Shown: positions 8,162 to 16,303 of the stretch, one piece after another
Position numbering within the stretch: position 1 is the stretch's first letter
How the letters are laid out: each line of letters opens with the position of its first letter
NCBI GenBank assembly: GCA_041752735.1
Contig: JBGSVW010000020.1
Span: 1-64,000 of the forward strand
DNA from: UBA1422 sp041752735
GTDB taxonomy: Bacteria > Bacillota > Clostridia > Peptostreptococcales > Anaerovoracaceae
DNA: 64,000 nt
Reading direction: 5' to 3'
Program-made: the position numbers and the translations under genes
The notes under the pieces: model-generated
Told to the model about the DNA's origin: nothing
Databases searched by the model: none
Seen by the model: the letters and a program-made list of their open reading frames with translations, nothing else

Positions 8162-10702
8162 CTATATGCCTCCCTTCTCATAGGGTAGCAGCCCATATTT
8201 ATTTTGCACGCGCTGTATTTTTTCGATCATCGGCTTTGTTAGTATAAGCAAGAAAACTACTGTAGCTACTGCCAATATGATATTGAAAAGAAAGCCCGTG
8301 CCATAGACGGTTAACGCCATAGCAAGAGTTGGACTTGATGTCATTCCCAGCAAAGTCCACAAATCTGTGATTCCTCCATGTAGAAGGAATACGGCAAAAA
8401 ATCCGTAAATTGACAATGCCACCGGACTTTTGCTTTTTAGCAAATTCGCCACAAGCAGCCCCGCAAAGAAGCCGATCAAGCCCCATGCCAGCATCTGAAA
8501 AGGTGTCCAAGGTCCCTGCCCAAAGAGGAAATTTGATACAAAAGCAGACATGGAGCCCACTAAAAACCCACTTTGAGCGCCGAGGCATACACCGGCAATG
8601 ATAATAATCGCCAGCATCGGTTTAAATTGGGGAACCATGAAAAACGCTGCACGGGATGCCACTGCAAGAGCAATCATGACGGCAATCAACACCACTTCTC
8701 TGGCTTGGGGTTTTCGTTTTTCAAAACTCAGAAAAAATGGCACCATAATATAAAAAATCAAGAGCAGGCTGCTAACCAGATAGCCGGATTCCCCAGGAAC
8801 CCGGATGCCCAGATAAATCGTCAGGGGCATGCAGATCCAAAGCAGTGTTGTAATCATCCATTGAAAGGTCTTGCTTTTGGTGATGCTGGTCGTCGGTTCA
8901 CATGAGACAGCGGTGGCGTTTGTGATTCCGCTGGTATTTGATCTCCCCGGATCGACTGTGGGGTTTGCCGAATCCGCATTTGGCCCTGGATCAGCGCCAT
9001 TGCTTCCGGGTCCTAGATTTTCAATGCAAAGCTCTGCCACGTCTTTGGGGGTGACCGCATTGTGGAACAGGTGACGGGACATCCGGTTGGATGCCGTGGT
9101 ATAAAAACTGTTTCCGGAGAAAAACTTCCTGGGTGCGTTGGTGGTGGAAATGGCTCCATCAAAGAACATGGCACATCGATCCGCGTACTTACCGGCAAAC
9201 TCGATGTCATGGGAAACCATAATGACAGTAGCACCGTTTTTCGTGCATTTCCGAAGTATTTCAGCCAGCTTGTTTTTAAAGTGATTGTCAATTCCCTTAG
9301 TAGGTTCATCCAACAAGATGATTTTCGGATTAAGCAGCAGTATTTTGGCCAATGCAGCTCGTTGTTGCTCGCCACCTGAAACATCATAAGGATGTGCGTT
9401 CATCAAGTGGTCGATTTCTACCAACTCCGCCACCTGCTCTACCTGAAGTGTCATCTCCTCTGCGGAAAGATTTTTACCTTCCAGCACTTCTCTCAGATCT
9501 GCACCAATGGTTTTTTCCACAAATATCGCCTGAGCGTTTTGTGGTAACACGCCTACCATACCCTCTGCCCGCTTCTTGGTCTTCCGACTATTCCAGGATT
9601 CCAGGGATATTTTAATCTTCCCTCGGATGGGTTGCCTTAATCCGCTGATCAGGGAAAGTGCGGTGGTTTTTCCTGTGCCGTTGCCACCTACGATGCAAAA
9701 GATTTCTCCCGGATATACCTTCATAGAAAGTCCTTTGATCACATCTTTGCTCTCTTTTGAATAGCTGAACCACACGTCGGAAAGTTCAACAATGGGCGTT
9801 TCTCCCCGATGGTCCGGTTCTTCCATTGCCGGTATTTCGCGAATCCGTGGAATTGTCTCTTGAAACAGCCCCGTCAGCCATGTACGCCCTTCTCCCACAT
9901 CCACGGGACAAGGCAAATTTTGTCCATAGCCTTTGCTGTAAACCATTGCGTATGCCTGCAGGGGTGCCGGCATGCCTTCAAACATGTGGTGTTCCATTTG
10001 GGCCAGCACTGCGCCAACATTAGCAGGAATATCATCTACAATGACTTTGCCATTATCCATGACGATGGCCCGGTTGGCCAAGGGCAGGATTTCGTCCAGC
10101 CGATGTTCCGTCATGATGACAGTAGTACCGATTTCACGATTCACCTTACGAACAGTATCTAAAAATTCTCCTGCGGCGATGGGGTCCAACTGAGAAGTTG
10201 GTTCATCCAGCACCAGGACATCCGGTTGCATGACCATGACGGCCGCTAGATTTAAGATTTGCTTTTGTCCACCCGAAAGTTCCGTGACGTTTTTCTCGAA
10301 CCAAGTTTGTATGCCGAAGAAACTGGCCATTTCTGCCACACGAATCCGGATTGTTTTGGTATCAACGCCAAGATTTTCAAGGCCAAAGGCCAATTCATGC
10401 CATACTTTATCGGTGACCAGTTGATTGTCCGGGTTTTGCAGCACATAGCCGATTCTTCCGGCCTGCTCCCGCTGATCCACCGACTCCAGCGGTCTTCCGT
10501 CAAAATAAATTTCTCCGGTTTTCTGCCCGAAGGGAGATAGCACAGTTTTCAAGTTGCGCAAAAGTGTAGTTTTCCCGCACCCGGATTTTCCACACAGCAC
10601 AACCAGCTCTCCTTTGTTGAAGGAAAGGTTGATGCCATCAAGGGCCGGTTTCACTCCGCCCGGATAGGTAAAACTTAAATTTCGGATTGAATATGTTTCC
10701 AC
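8162..10702 (-). CDS. ECF transporter fusion: two ATPase domains plus S-component-like membrane domain
   Basis: This 846-residue protein joins two CbiO/EcfA-type ABC ATPases to a C-terminal membrane domain. ATPase 1 has Walker A GKSGCGKTT near residues 38-46, signature LSGGQKQ and Walker B VLVLDEPTSQLD. ATPase 2 has Walker A GGNGTGKTT near residue 325, signature VSGGEQQ and Walker B IILLDEPTKGID. A Gly/Pro/Asn-rich linker follows, then about six helices resembling an ECF substrate-binding (S) subunit. GTG at 10702 is chosen because GGAGG sits 7 bases upstream and only 28 bases overlap the ecfT end; longer starts would overlap it more. With EcfT it would form a complete transporter from two polypeptides. 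The cobalamin riboswitch suggests a corrinoid substrate. The stop is TAG. Confidence 0.85.
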   Translation of the reverse strand: METYSIRNLSFTYPGGVKPALDGINLSFNKGELVVLCGKSGCGKTTLLRNLKTVLSPFGQKTGEIYFDGRPLESVDQREQAGRIGYVLQNPDNQLVTDKVWHELAFGLENLGVDTKTIRIRVAEMASFFGIQTWFEKNVTELSGGQKQILNLAAVMVMQPDVLVLDEPTSQLDPIAAGEFLDTVRKVNREIGTTVIMTEHRLDEILPLANRAIVMDNGKVIVDDIPANVGAVLAQMEHHMFEGMPAPLQAYAMVYSKGYGQNLPCPVDVGEGRTWLTGLFQETIPRIREIPAMEEPDHRGETPIVELSDVWFSYSKESKDVIKGLSMKVYPGEIFCIVGGNGTGKTTALSLISGLRQPIRGKIKISLESWNSRKTKKRAEGMVGVLPQNAQAIFVEKTIGADLREVLEGKNLSAEEMTLQVEQVAELVEIDHLMNAHPYDVSGGEQQRAALAKILLLNPKIILLDEPTKGIDNHFKNKLAEILRKCTKNGATVIMVSHDIEFAGKYADRCAMFFDGAISTTNAPRKFFSGNSFYTTASNRMSRHLFHNAVTPKDVAELCIENLGPGSNGADPGPNADSANPTVDPGRSNTSGITNATAVSCEPTTSITKSKTFQWMITTLLWICMPLTIYLGIRVPGESGYLVSSLLLIFYIMVPFFLSFEKRKPQAREVVLIAVMIALAVASRAAFFMVPQFKPMLAIIIIAGVCLGAQSGFLVGSMSAFVSNFLFGQGPWTPFQMLAWGLIGFFAGLLVANLLKSKSPVALSIYGFFAVFLLHGGITDLWTLLGMTSSPTLAMALTVYGTGFLFNIILAVATVVFLLILTKPMIEKIQRVQNKYGLLPYEKGGI

Positions 10703-11565
10703 TTCAACGCCTCCGCTACATTTATGATGATTGGTATAAAACAAAATAGTCCGTAAGCCAAAGCAAATAGTCCGTTCATAGGACTTCTCATTGCAATTTC
10801 CACCGTTGGATAGCACTGAAAAAAGTTGTATCCAAGGGCAGTGGCTACGATGGCGATTATGACCAGCGTTAGCAAGCCCATGCCCATCATTACGTCCCGC
10901 TGCTCCAACCTATATGGCACAAAGGAGGAGCGATTTTTCAGCCCATATCCTCTGGATTTCATGGAATCAGATGTGTCAATGGCGCTTTCCAGGGACCAAG
11001 TGGTCATAATCGAAAGTACCTTGATTCCGTGTCTGATTTTTTCCTTTGCGCTGCCATCAGTCACATCCCTTCCAACGCATTTCTGCGCATCAGAGATCAC
11101 TTTCATCCTTGCATAAAACCGAGGGATAAAACTAAGCACCATGGAGAAAATCAAAGATCCGGAGGGAATTACTCTGCCAAACAGATACATGAATTTATCG
11201 CCAGTCATCAGGTACTGATAACAGTAAAACCACAGGAGTCCCGCCCCGAACATCAAGCCTCGGGTGGTACCATAGATCATTGCTTCCAGGGTGATTGGAT
11301 TATCTCGGAAGTAAAACAAAATTGTGACACCCTGGTGTACAAACAGCGGGTTCAACAGTGCAGTAAGTAAAACGATTGGTAGCACAAACTTCAGGATAAA
11401 ACCAACTGCCTTCTGTCCCCCAAGAAGCAAAGCGTACGCTATGGACGCTACCAAAGAAATCGCAATCCACAAAGGATGCTGAACCATCAGTCCCAGAAAA
11501 ATTGCTCCACAGAGGAAGAAAAAATTTACGGCCGGGTGATATCCGGCAAAAACGTCTCGCCTCAT
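10675..11565 (-). CDS. ecfT: ECF transporter transmembrane component EcfT/CbiQ family
   Basis: This 296-residue membrane protein has about six hydrophobic segments. The family's coupling motif is visible as DSMKSRGYGLKNR (the A-R-G-type motif, here S-R-G), which docks onto the ATPase grooves. It overlaps the upstream lipoprotein gene by four bases (ATGA) and the downstream ATPase fusion by 28 bases, so the three are translationally coupled. Its partner ATPases and S domain are both in the next gene. ECF T-components are not substrate specific; a corrinoid role is inferred from the upstream riboswitch. Confidence 0.85.
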   Translation of the reverse strand: MRRDVFAGYHPAVNFFFLCGAIFLGLMVQHPLWIAISLVASIAYALLLGGQKAVGFILKFVLPIVLLTALLNPLFVHQGVTILFYFRDNPITLEAMIYGTTRGLMFGAGLLWFYCYQYLMTGDKFMYLFGRVIPSGSLIFSMVLSFIPRFYARMKVISDAQKCVGRDVTDGSAKEKIRHGIKVLSIMTTWSLESAIDTSDSMKSRGYGLKNRSSFVPYRLEQRDVMMGMGLLTLVIIAIVATALGYNFFQCYPTVEIAMRSPMNGLFALAYGLFCFIPIIINVAEALKWKHIQSEI

Positions 11566-12095
11566 AGGTCATTCCCCAGGTCCAAAGAATATGCCCAAAC
11601 CAATTTGTCCCCTGCCTCGATTTCCTTTACACCGCTTCCAACTCCAGGTTGGGTTCCATTGATGAGATAAACCCATCCGCTTTTTGAGTTGTACGCTTTT
11701 TCATAAATATTGGAGATAGCTGCGATGTACAGGTTTCCCATTGCAAGGGACCCCTCGCTGGCCATATGAATTTTCTGTTCTTTTGTCACTCGTAAGGTTA
11801 CATCATAAACGGTGTCCCCGGGCTGAAAAAGTACTTCGGTGGTCTTGAGGATTACACCATCTTCAGGCGCCAGGGTCTCAAGACCCGTTCCGGTTAGGTC
11901 TTCTCCAACCAATAGACTGCAGTTGATTTGAATGGTGCAGGTTTTTTCTGCGGAGTCTCCTGGTGTGCCTTTGTCATTGGAGCTACCGTTGTCCTGGCCA
12001 CAACCAGTGAAAAGAAGTAACGTGAAAAGAAGCAACAAGATGATTGCCAAGGTGTTTCTATTTCGTTTTGAATTTATCTTTTGGTTCATCTTCAT
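11562..12095 (-). CDS. DUF4430-domain lipoprotein, probable corrinoid-binding protein
   Basis: The first gene behind the cobalamin riboswitch encodes a 177-residue lipoprotein. It has a basic N-terminus, a hydrophobic core and lipobox LFTGC (Cys near 32), then a low-complexity linker (QDNGSSNDKGTPGDS). The DUF4430 domain follows: VLFQPGDTVYDVTLRVTKEQ, then YIAAISNIYEKAYNSKSGWV-Y, then GVKEIEAGDKLVWAYS. The S-G-W-x-Y-x-(I/V)-N-G core and the terminal W-x-Y-S strand are the family hallmark. DUF4430 corresponds to the C-terminal domain of eukaryotic transcobalamin. A lipid-anchored corrinoid-capture role is my inference from fold relation plus riboswitch. Its stop overlaps the ecfT start. Confidence 0.8.
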   Translation of the reverse strand: MKMNQKINSKRNRNTLAIILLLLFTLLLFTGCGQDNGSSNDKGTPGDSAEKTCTIQINCSLLVGEDLTGTGLETLAPEDGVILKTTEVLFQPGDTVYDVTLRVTKEQKIHMASEGSLAMGNLYIAAISNIYEKAYNSKSGWVYLINGTQPGVGSGVKEIEAGDKLVWAYSLDLGNDL

Positions 12096-12152
12096 TACCT
12101 GTTCTGCTTATCTCAAGATTCTATTGTTATAGTCCTTAACGGTTTGGTGCAA

Positions 12153-12184
12153 CAAAAAAGCATTCTGCGAAAAAGACAGAATGC
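12153..12184 (-). terminator. Intrinsic terminator, likely the cobalamin riboswitch expression platform
   Basis: On the minus strand GCATTCTG (12184-12177) pairs with CAGAATGC (12167-12160) and is followed by TTTTTT. It lies between the cobalamin aptamer and the lipoprotein gene, the expected place for transcription attenuation by ligand. Confidence 0.8.
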
Positions 12185-12250
12185 CTGTGAGTGCACTTTA
12201 TCTATGTATCCGCTTCCTGTTGGATCATAAAATCGACGAAAATTTCGTCA

Positions 12251-12352
12251 CTTATTGGCAGGTTTTCCGGCTATAACGGCAGCAAGGTCTGCTCGGGAAT
12301 TGCACCCGATTCCCTATTAGTATGTTGCGCTTCTGCGTCGCACACCAATAAG
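12251..12352 (-). promoter_or_regulatory. Cobalamin riboswitch
   Basis: On the minus strand the P1 stem CTTATTGG (12352-12345) pairs with CCAATAAG (12258-12251). Between them are the conserved aptamer blocks GGGAATCGGGTGCAATTCCC, GCTGCCGT and AGCCGGAAAACCTGCC, the hallmark order of the B12 box family. It precedes the DUF4430 lipoprotein/ECF operon and a downstream terminator, so corrinoid sufficiency should switch the operon off. Which cobalamin form is sensed cannot be told from sequence alone. Confidence 0.88.
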
Positions 12353-12374
12353 CATGATATGTATTTGTACGCGT

Positions 12375-12403
12375 ACTATATCATATATTTTAAACGATTA
12401 CAA
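12375..12403 (-). promoter_or_regulatory. Promoter of the cobalamin-riboswitch operon
   Basis: On the minus strand TTGTAA (12403-12398) and TATAGT (12380-12375) are spaced by 17 bases. They lie just upstream of the aptamer P1 stem. Confidence 0.65.
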
Positions 12404-12438
12404 GACGAATTATCCGCATGGTTCTTGAAAAGGTTCTG

Positions 12439-12447
12439 TGATATAAT
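12439..12447 (+). promoter_or_regulatory. Extended -10 promoter of the amidohydrolase-like gene
   Basis: TG-A-TATAAT (TG at 12439-12440, TATAAT at 12442-12447) forms an extended -10 element 31 bases before the ATG. No good -35 is seen at the usual distance, which an extended -10 can tolerate. It is back-to-back with the riboswitch promoter. Confidence 0.5.
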
Positions 12448-12477
12448 ATCCTCGTTCGAACTGAAGGGAGGAACCAT

Positions 12478-13881
12478 ATGGTATTTGGTTTTTTTGGAAA
12501 AGCAGCAGCGGCCGACTTGGTCATTGTCAATGGTCATATCTATACGCAGGACTCAGAAAATCCTTGGGTTGAGGCGGTTGCCTGCAAAGATGGCAAAGTG
12601 TTAGCCTTGGGAACAGCTGAGGAAATGGATGCCTATCAGGGCAAGACCACGGAAGTTCTGGATCTGCAGGGTCATTACATGGCACCGGGATTTGTAGATG
12701 CTTATGGGACTCCTGTATTGGATGTATTCCGCCAAACCTGCCTATTCGTTGACGAAGATATGTCAGCCGCAGAAATCGTCAGCGTCCTTTCAGAACAACT
12801 GACAAAAGACACCAGTGAAAACACACTTTTCGCTTATGGTTACCGGTCAACTTTACTCAAAGACTTGGGTCCGGAGGCTGCCACGGCCTTGTTGGATGGG
12901 TTAAACACCACCCGACCGATTTTGCTCCTAAGCAAAGATGGTTATGGCGCATGGATTAACAACATCGGAATTTCCATGGCAAAAGAAGCAGCAGAGGAAG
13001 AGGGCATTGAAATTTTGAACCTGCCGTTTACCATCAGCGTATTGAATCCGTTTTCCTTTGAGGAAATTCAGACAGCTGTTATCAACCAGGCCTGGGCATA
13101 TTCTTCTAAAGGGTACACCGGCGTATACAACAGTGGTTCTCCGGATATTTTCGATAACATCTATCAGAACGTACTGGTTGCCATGGACCAGGAGGGGTTG
13201 CTCCCCCAACGTCATTATGGCGCACTGTCTGTTATGACCGGAATCAATCCCGATTTTGTAGGACACAAGCTTCTTCAAAATCGTACCAAATGCATTGAAT
13301 TGGACGAATTAATTAACTTCAACACATTGAAGTTATATCTGAACCCTGAAAACCGGTCTATTTTTTCCGATGATTACCTTCAGTCCGTGTGTGTAATCGC
13401 TATGGACCGTGGATTTGATGTGGAACTCCAAGTCACCGGCAAAGAAGTGTTGCTTGATTGCTTCAAAACCCTGAGCACCTTGAAGATTGGGGGCGCAGGA
13501 AAATCTAATTTCACAGTTACCCATGGTGAGATGCTGACCGATGCTGAACGATATGCCCATCTTTCACCGGGAGAAATCCTTGAAGTGGGCTTGTCTCCTT
13601 TGCAAACCGATGGAAATGAACAAACGCTCGAAAGCATGACAAAGGGCAGCGCAGAAAAATTGGCTTTACATGACAAATTGGGTTCAATCGAGATTGGCAA
13701 ATATGCGGATTTCGTTATTTTTGAATCCAATCCCCTTGACGGAAAAGGATTACCAACCGTATCCATGACTCTGGTCGCCGGGGATATCGCTTTTGATAAA
13801 CAAGAAGACCACCCGGATGAATGGAACCGGCTGGTCTCTTCTCAAAACTTTGAAGATGAGGATTTGGACTTGGACGATTAA
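12478..13881 (+). CDS. Amidohydrolase-superfamily (YtcJ-like) protein lacking the metal-binding HxH
   Basis: This 467-residue protein has the composite architecture of YtcJ-type amidohydrolases: an N-terminal beta-sandwich (ADLVIVNGHIYTQD), a TIM barrel and a C-terminal return (KLGSIEIGKYADFVIFESNP). The metal ligands are degraded. The usual PGFVDxHxH reads PGFVDAYGTP, and the usual DGHxxWVN reads DGYGAWIN. A VTHGEM segment keeps one His. Zinc hydrolysis as in the family is therefore doubtful; a pseudo-enzyme or changed chemistry is possible. It is divergent from the cobalamin-riboswitch operon and the only plus-strand gene between 5.9 and 39 kb. It starts after AAGGGAGGAACCAT and overlaps the stop codon of the convergent GNAT gene. 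Confidence 0.75.
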   Translation: MVFGFFGKAAAADLVIVNGHIYTQDSENPWVEAVACKDGKVLALGTAEEMDAYQGKTTEVLDLQGHYMAPGFVDAYGTPVLDVFRQTCLFVDEDMSAAEIVSVLSEQLTKDTSENTLFAYGYRSTLLKDLGPEAATALLDGLNTTRPILLLSKDGYGAWINNIGISMAKEAAEEEGIEILNLPFTISVLNPFSFEEIQTAVINQAWAYSSKGYTGVYNSGSPDIFDNIYQNVLVAMDQEGLLPQRHYGALSVMTGINPDFVGHKLLQNRTKCIELDELINFNTLKLYLNPENRSIFSDDYLQSVCVIAMDRGFDVELQVTGKEVLLDCFKTLSTLKIGGAGKSNFTVTHGEMLTDAERYAHLSPGEILEVGLSPLQTDGNEQTLESMTKGSAEKLALHDKLGSIEIGKYADFVIFESNPLDGKGLPTVSMTLVAGDIAFDKQEDHPDEWNRLVSSQNFEDEDLDLDD

Positions 13882-14396
13882 TCTGACACCTTTGCAACTT
13901 GCAGTGAAACCGTCTTCTTTCCATCGGCTGTCTGTTGCCGACCAACTTCTAAAAACCCGAAACGGGTGTGGAATTTCTCCGAAATCACATTGGGCGGAAC
14001 CACATAGTACTCAGCGGTCACCACCGGGACACCAGTCTCCCTGGCGATGCGGAAAACCTCGTTGTAAAAGGCTGTTCCCAATCCGCCGCTTTGTGTGTTG
14101 GGTGTAATCACAACCCGATCCACGTACAAGAACTTCGGATAATTTGCTTCAAACCATTTATAGTTGATGCTGTCATAATCGGCGCCTTCCCGGAATGCCA
14201 ACAGGAATCCGGCGAATGCGCCTTTTTCTTCCACCACCAAAGAAACGGCTGAGGCATCCCAAAGATGCTGTAGCTTTTCCATTTCCAAGTGGCTCAGGAA
14301 GTGAACCAGCTCCTCGTTTAATGCCAGCGCGTTTTCCAAATCAGCTTCGTTCATGGGGCGCACTCTAAGTTCGGTGCCTTTTTTGTTGAGTTCCAT
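13878..14396 (-). CDS. GNAT-family N-acetyltransferase
   Basis: This 172-residue protein shows the GNAT fold. The N-terminal strand-helix unit is LRVRPMNEADLENALALNEE. The acetyl-CoA pyrophosphate loop region follows the strand VDRVVITPNTQSGGLGTAFYNEVFRIA, where Q-S-G-G-L-G-T is the Q/R-x-x-G-x-G/A motif. Its substrate is unknown. The segment FGFLEVGRQQT near the C-terminus is usual in the family. It is the last gene of a seven-gene minus-strand run, 19 bases after the DUF2284 gene, and its stop overlaps that of the convergent amidohydrolase-like gene through a shared TTAA. Confidence 0.8.
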   Translation of the reverse strand: MELNKKGTELRVRPMNEADLENALALNEELVHFLSHLEMEKLQHLWDASAVSLVVEEKGAFAGFLLAFREGADYDSINYKWFEANYPKFLYVDRVVITPNTQSGGLGTAFYNEVFRIARETGVPVVTAEYYVVPPNVISEKFHTRFGFLEVGRQQTADGKKTVSLQVAKVSD

Positions 14397-14415
14397 TGGG
14401 TTGTCCTTCCTGTCT

Positions 14416-14931
14416 CTATTCTACAAATACTGCTGTAATGTTGGATACCGGATCGCCTTTTTTCTGAACCACTTCCAGTGTCCACCCAAGACCGCGAACG
14501 GTTTTGTACACATCAATACCCAGTGCGTAAAGCGGAGGTCTTAGGGTTTTTTTGTTGACACAGGGATTTCCCAATTCCGTGGCACACTGCGCACAACTTC
14601 CACACTCAGTGGCGCCGAATGCGAAGGTGTATCCATCACAGAACGCGCGACTCTCCAGGGCGATGGTGATGTCCTGCCCTTTGGCAAGGTCGCTTGTTCG
14701 AATCAGTACGCCCCACTTATATTTCTGCATTAATTGTTGGAACAGCATTGTATTGGCTGCTTCGGTAGCCGAAGTGGGACAATACGCCATGCCGCCAGAG
14801 CAACCGTACAGACATTTCAGTATGGTTCTTGCATCGAAGGCAATGTCATCAATCGCAAAGGGAATGGCGTCATGAGCGCCCAACTCTTTGGCCAGGCTGA
14901 CCAAGGATTTTGCATAGTCTTCATTCATCAT
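14416..14931 (-). CDS. DUF2284 predicted metal-binding protein
   Basis: This 171-residue cytoplasmic protein matches DUF2284. The conserved cysteines are visible: the first group is CLYGCSGGMAYCPTS, the second group is ATECGSCAQCATELGNPC, and the segment LRPPLYALGIDVYKTVRGLGW follows. The Cys pattern suggests iron-sulfur or other metal binding; family members are common in anaerobes and often lie near methyltransferase or redox genes. Its molecular role is unknown. Start choice: two ATGs are adjacent, GAGGAG lies 5 to 8 bases upstream, and either could be used. The stop is TAG. A small hairpin (14959-14978) sits between this gene and the upstream protease gene. Confidence 0.8.
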   Translation of the reverse strand: MMNEDYAKSLVSLAKELGAHDAIPFAIDDIAFDARTILKCLYGCSGGMAYCPTSATEAANTMLFQQLMQKYKWGVLIRTSDLAKGQDITIALESRAFCDGYTFAFGATECGSCAQCATELGNPCVNKKTLRPPLYALGIDVYKTVRGLGWTLEVVQKKGDPVSNITAVFVE

Positions 14932-14981
14932 TTTGGCTCCTCTTCCGCAACTACTATGATGCGGGAGTTCGCCCGCATAGC

Positions 14982-16223
14982 TTATTGGCTTTGGGTGGTT
15001 AATGTCACTTTAATGGTCAGTGTATCATCGCCACGAACCACCTTGACATTCACTTTGTCACCAGATTTATATTTTAATAAGGTGCTTATTAAATCTGTCA
15101 TATTTTCAATGGAGTCATTATTCACTGCCACAATAATGTCGCCTTTTTCCAATCCAGCAGCTTTTGCCGGTGAATTTGTCAGGAAATCTGAAACAATAAC
15201 GCCGGTTTCGGAAGTCAACTTTTGGTCCGGATAAGCTGCCTGATATTCCGTAACGCTACCGCCTTTGATGCCAAGATATACTCTTTGGAAACTGCCGCTC
15301 TCCAGGACAGACTGGATAATTGGAATCGCTGTGTTGATGGGAATGGCAAATCCCAATCCTTCGCCGGTTTGAGCCTTGGCTGAATTGATGCCAATTACCT
15401 GTCCTTTTGCATTGAGCAAGGGACCGCCACTGTTTCCGGAATTAATGGCCGCATCGGTTTGAATCAAGTTGTCCATGGTGGTTTCGGTCTGCCCATCGCT
15501 GACGGTTATGGTTCGGTTCAGCCCGCTGATGACACCGGCTGTAACGCTGCGTTCAAAATCCAGACCTAAGGGGTTTCCAATAGCGACTGCATAAGCGCCA
15601 ATGTTAATCTGGTCGGAATCGCCCAGTTCAGCTGCGGTCAGACCGGTAGCTTCTATTTTGACGATAGCCAGATCAATACTTTTGTCGTTCCAGAGGACTT
15701 CGCCAGACAGTTCCCTGCCGTCGGATAGTCCAACCGTGATGGTTTGTGCTGTTCCGTCGCTGACCACATGAGAGTTCGTTAGGATATAGCCGTCTTCATC
15801 AATGATGATGCCGGTTCCTACCCCGGATTGAAGGCCTTCCTCCTGGCCGTTCCAACTTTGATAGGTCACCTTGGTGCTGGTGCTGATACCCACAACTGAA
15901 GGCAGTACCTTTGTAGCAATGGCTTCGGCAGTATTCACCGAATCGTCGGGATTGATGGTGATATTGTCTCCCGAAATGGTGTATCCACTCAAGGTTACGG
16001 CAGCCATTCCGCCGCCAAACCCTGCCCCTGCGCACAGCACAACGATTAAAATTAACGCAACGATTTTCTTGGCTCCAAGTCTTCTCTTTTTGGGAAGCTG
16101 TGGGGGCTGCTGGTTGAAGGTGTTCTGCTCTGGTTCTTCATCCGGTTCGGTTTCTGCTACTTCCACCTCTTCAGGTGTTATTTCTGGTTGCAAATCTCTC
16201 TGCAATTCATGTTCGTTTTCCAT
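14982..16223 (-). CDS. htrA: HtrA/DegP-type serine protease with PDZ domain
   Basis: This 413-residue protein is membrane-anchored and handles damaged exported proteins. It has an acidic cytosolic N-terminus (residues 1-40), basic residues KKRRLGAKK, one transmembrane helix (about 50-72), a trypsin-like domain and a C-terminal PDZ domain (about 315-405). The catalytic triad is visible: His in LTNSHVV, Asp in SIDLAIVKI and Ser in NSGNSGGPLL. The ATG at 16223 is preferred over a start 17 codons upstream because AAAGGAG sits 8 bases before it. It lies 80 bases after the AcoX-like kinase. Its place in this metabolic run may be incidental. Confidence 0.9.
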   Translation of the reverse strand: MENEHELQRDLQPEITPEEVEVAETEPDEEPEQNTFNQQPPQLPKKRRLGAKKIVALILIVVLCAGAGFGGGMAAVTLSGYTISGDNITINPDDSVNTAEAIATKVLPSVVGISTSTKVTYQSWNGQEEGLQSGVGTGIIIDEDGYILTNSHVVSDGTAQTITVGLSDGRELSGEVLWNDKSIDLAIVKIEATGLTAAELGDSDQINIGAYAVAIGNPLGLDFERSVTAGVISGLNRTITVSDGQTETTMDNLIQTDAAINSGNSGGPLLNAKGQVIGINSAKAQTGEGLGFAIPINTAIPIIQSVLESGSFQRVYLGIKGGSVTEYQAAYPDQKLTSETGVIVSDFLTNSPAKAAGLEKGDIIVAVNNDSIENMTDLISTLLKYKSGDKVNVKVVRGDDTLTIKVTLTTQSQ

Positions 16224-16303
16224 TAAAATTTCTCCTTTCTGTCTCCAATCGTCATCTAGTCGTATTATAGCCATAAAAGGATTAAATGAAACTTAATTTT
16301 ATG

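Noticed and set aside
12234..12249. GACGAAATTTTCGTC palindrome as a regulator site
   Set aside because: It lies in the transcribed leader between aptamer and terminator, so it is more likely part of the riboswitch expression platform than a protein operator.
14959..14978. Hairpin ATGCGGG/CCCGCAT between the protease and DUF2284 genes as a terminator
   Set aside because: No T-run follows on the minus strand, so it is at most an attenuating or processing structure.
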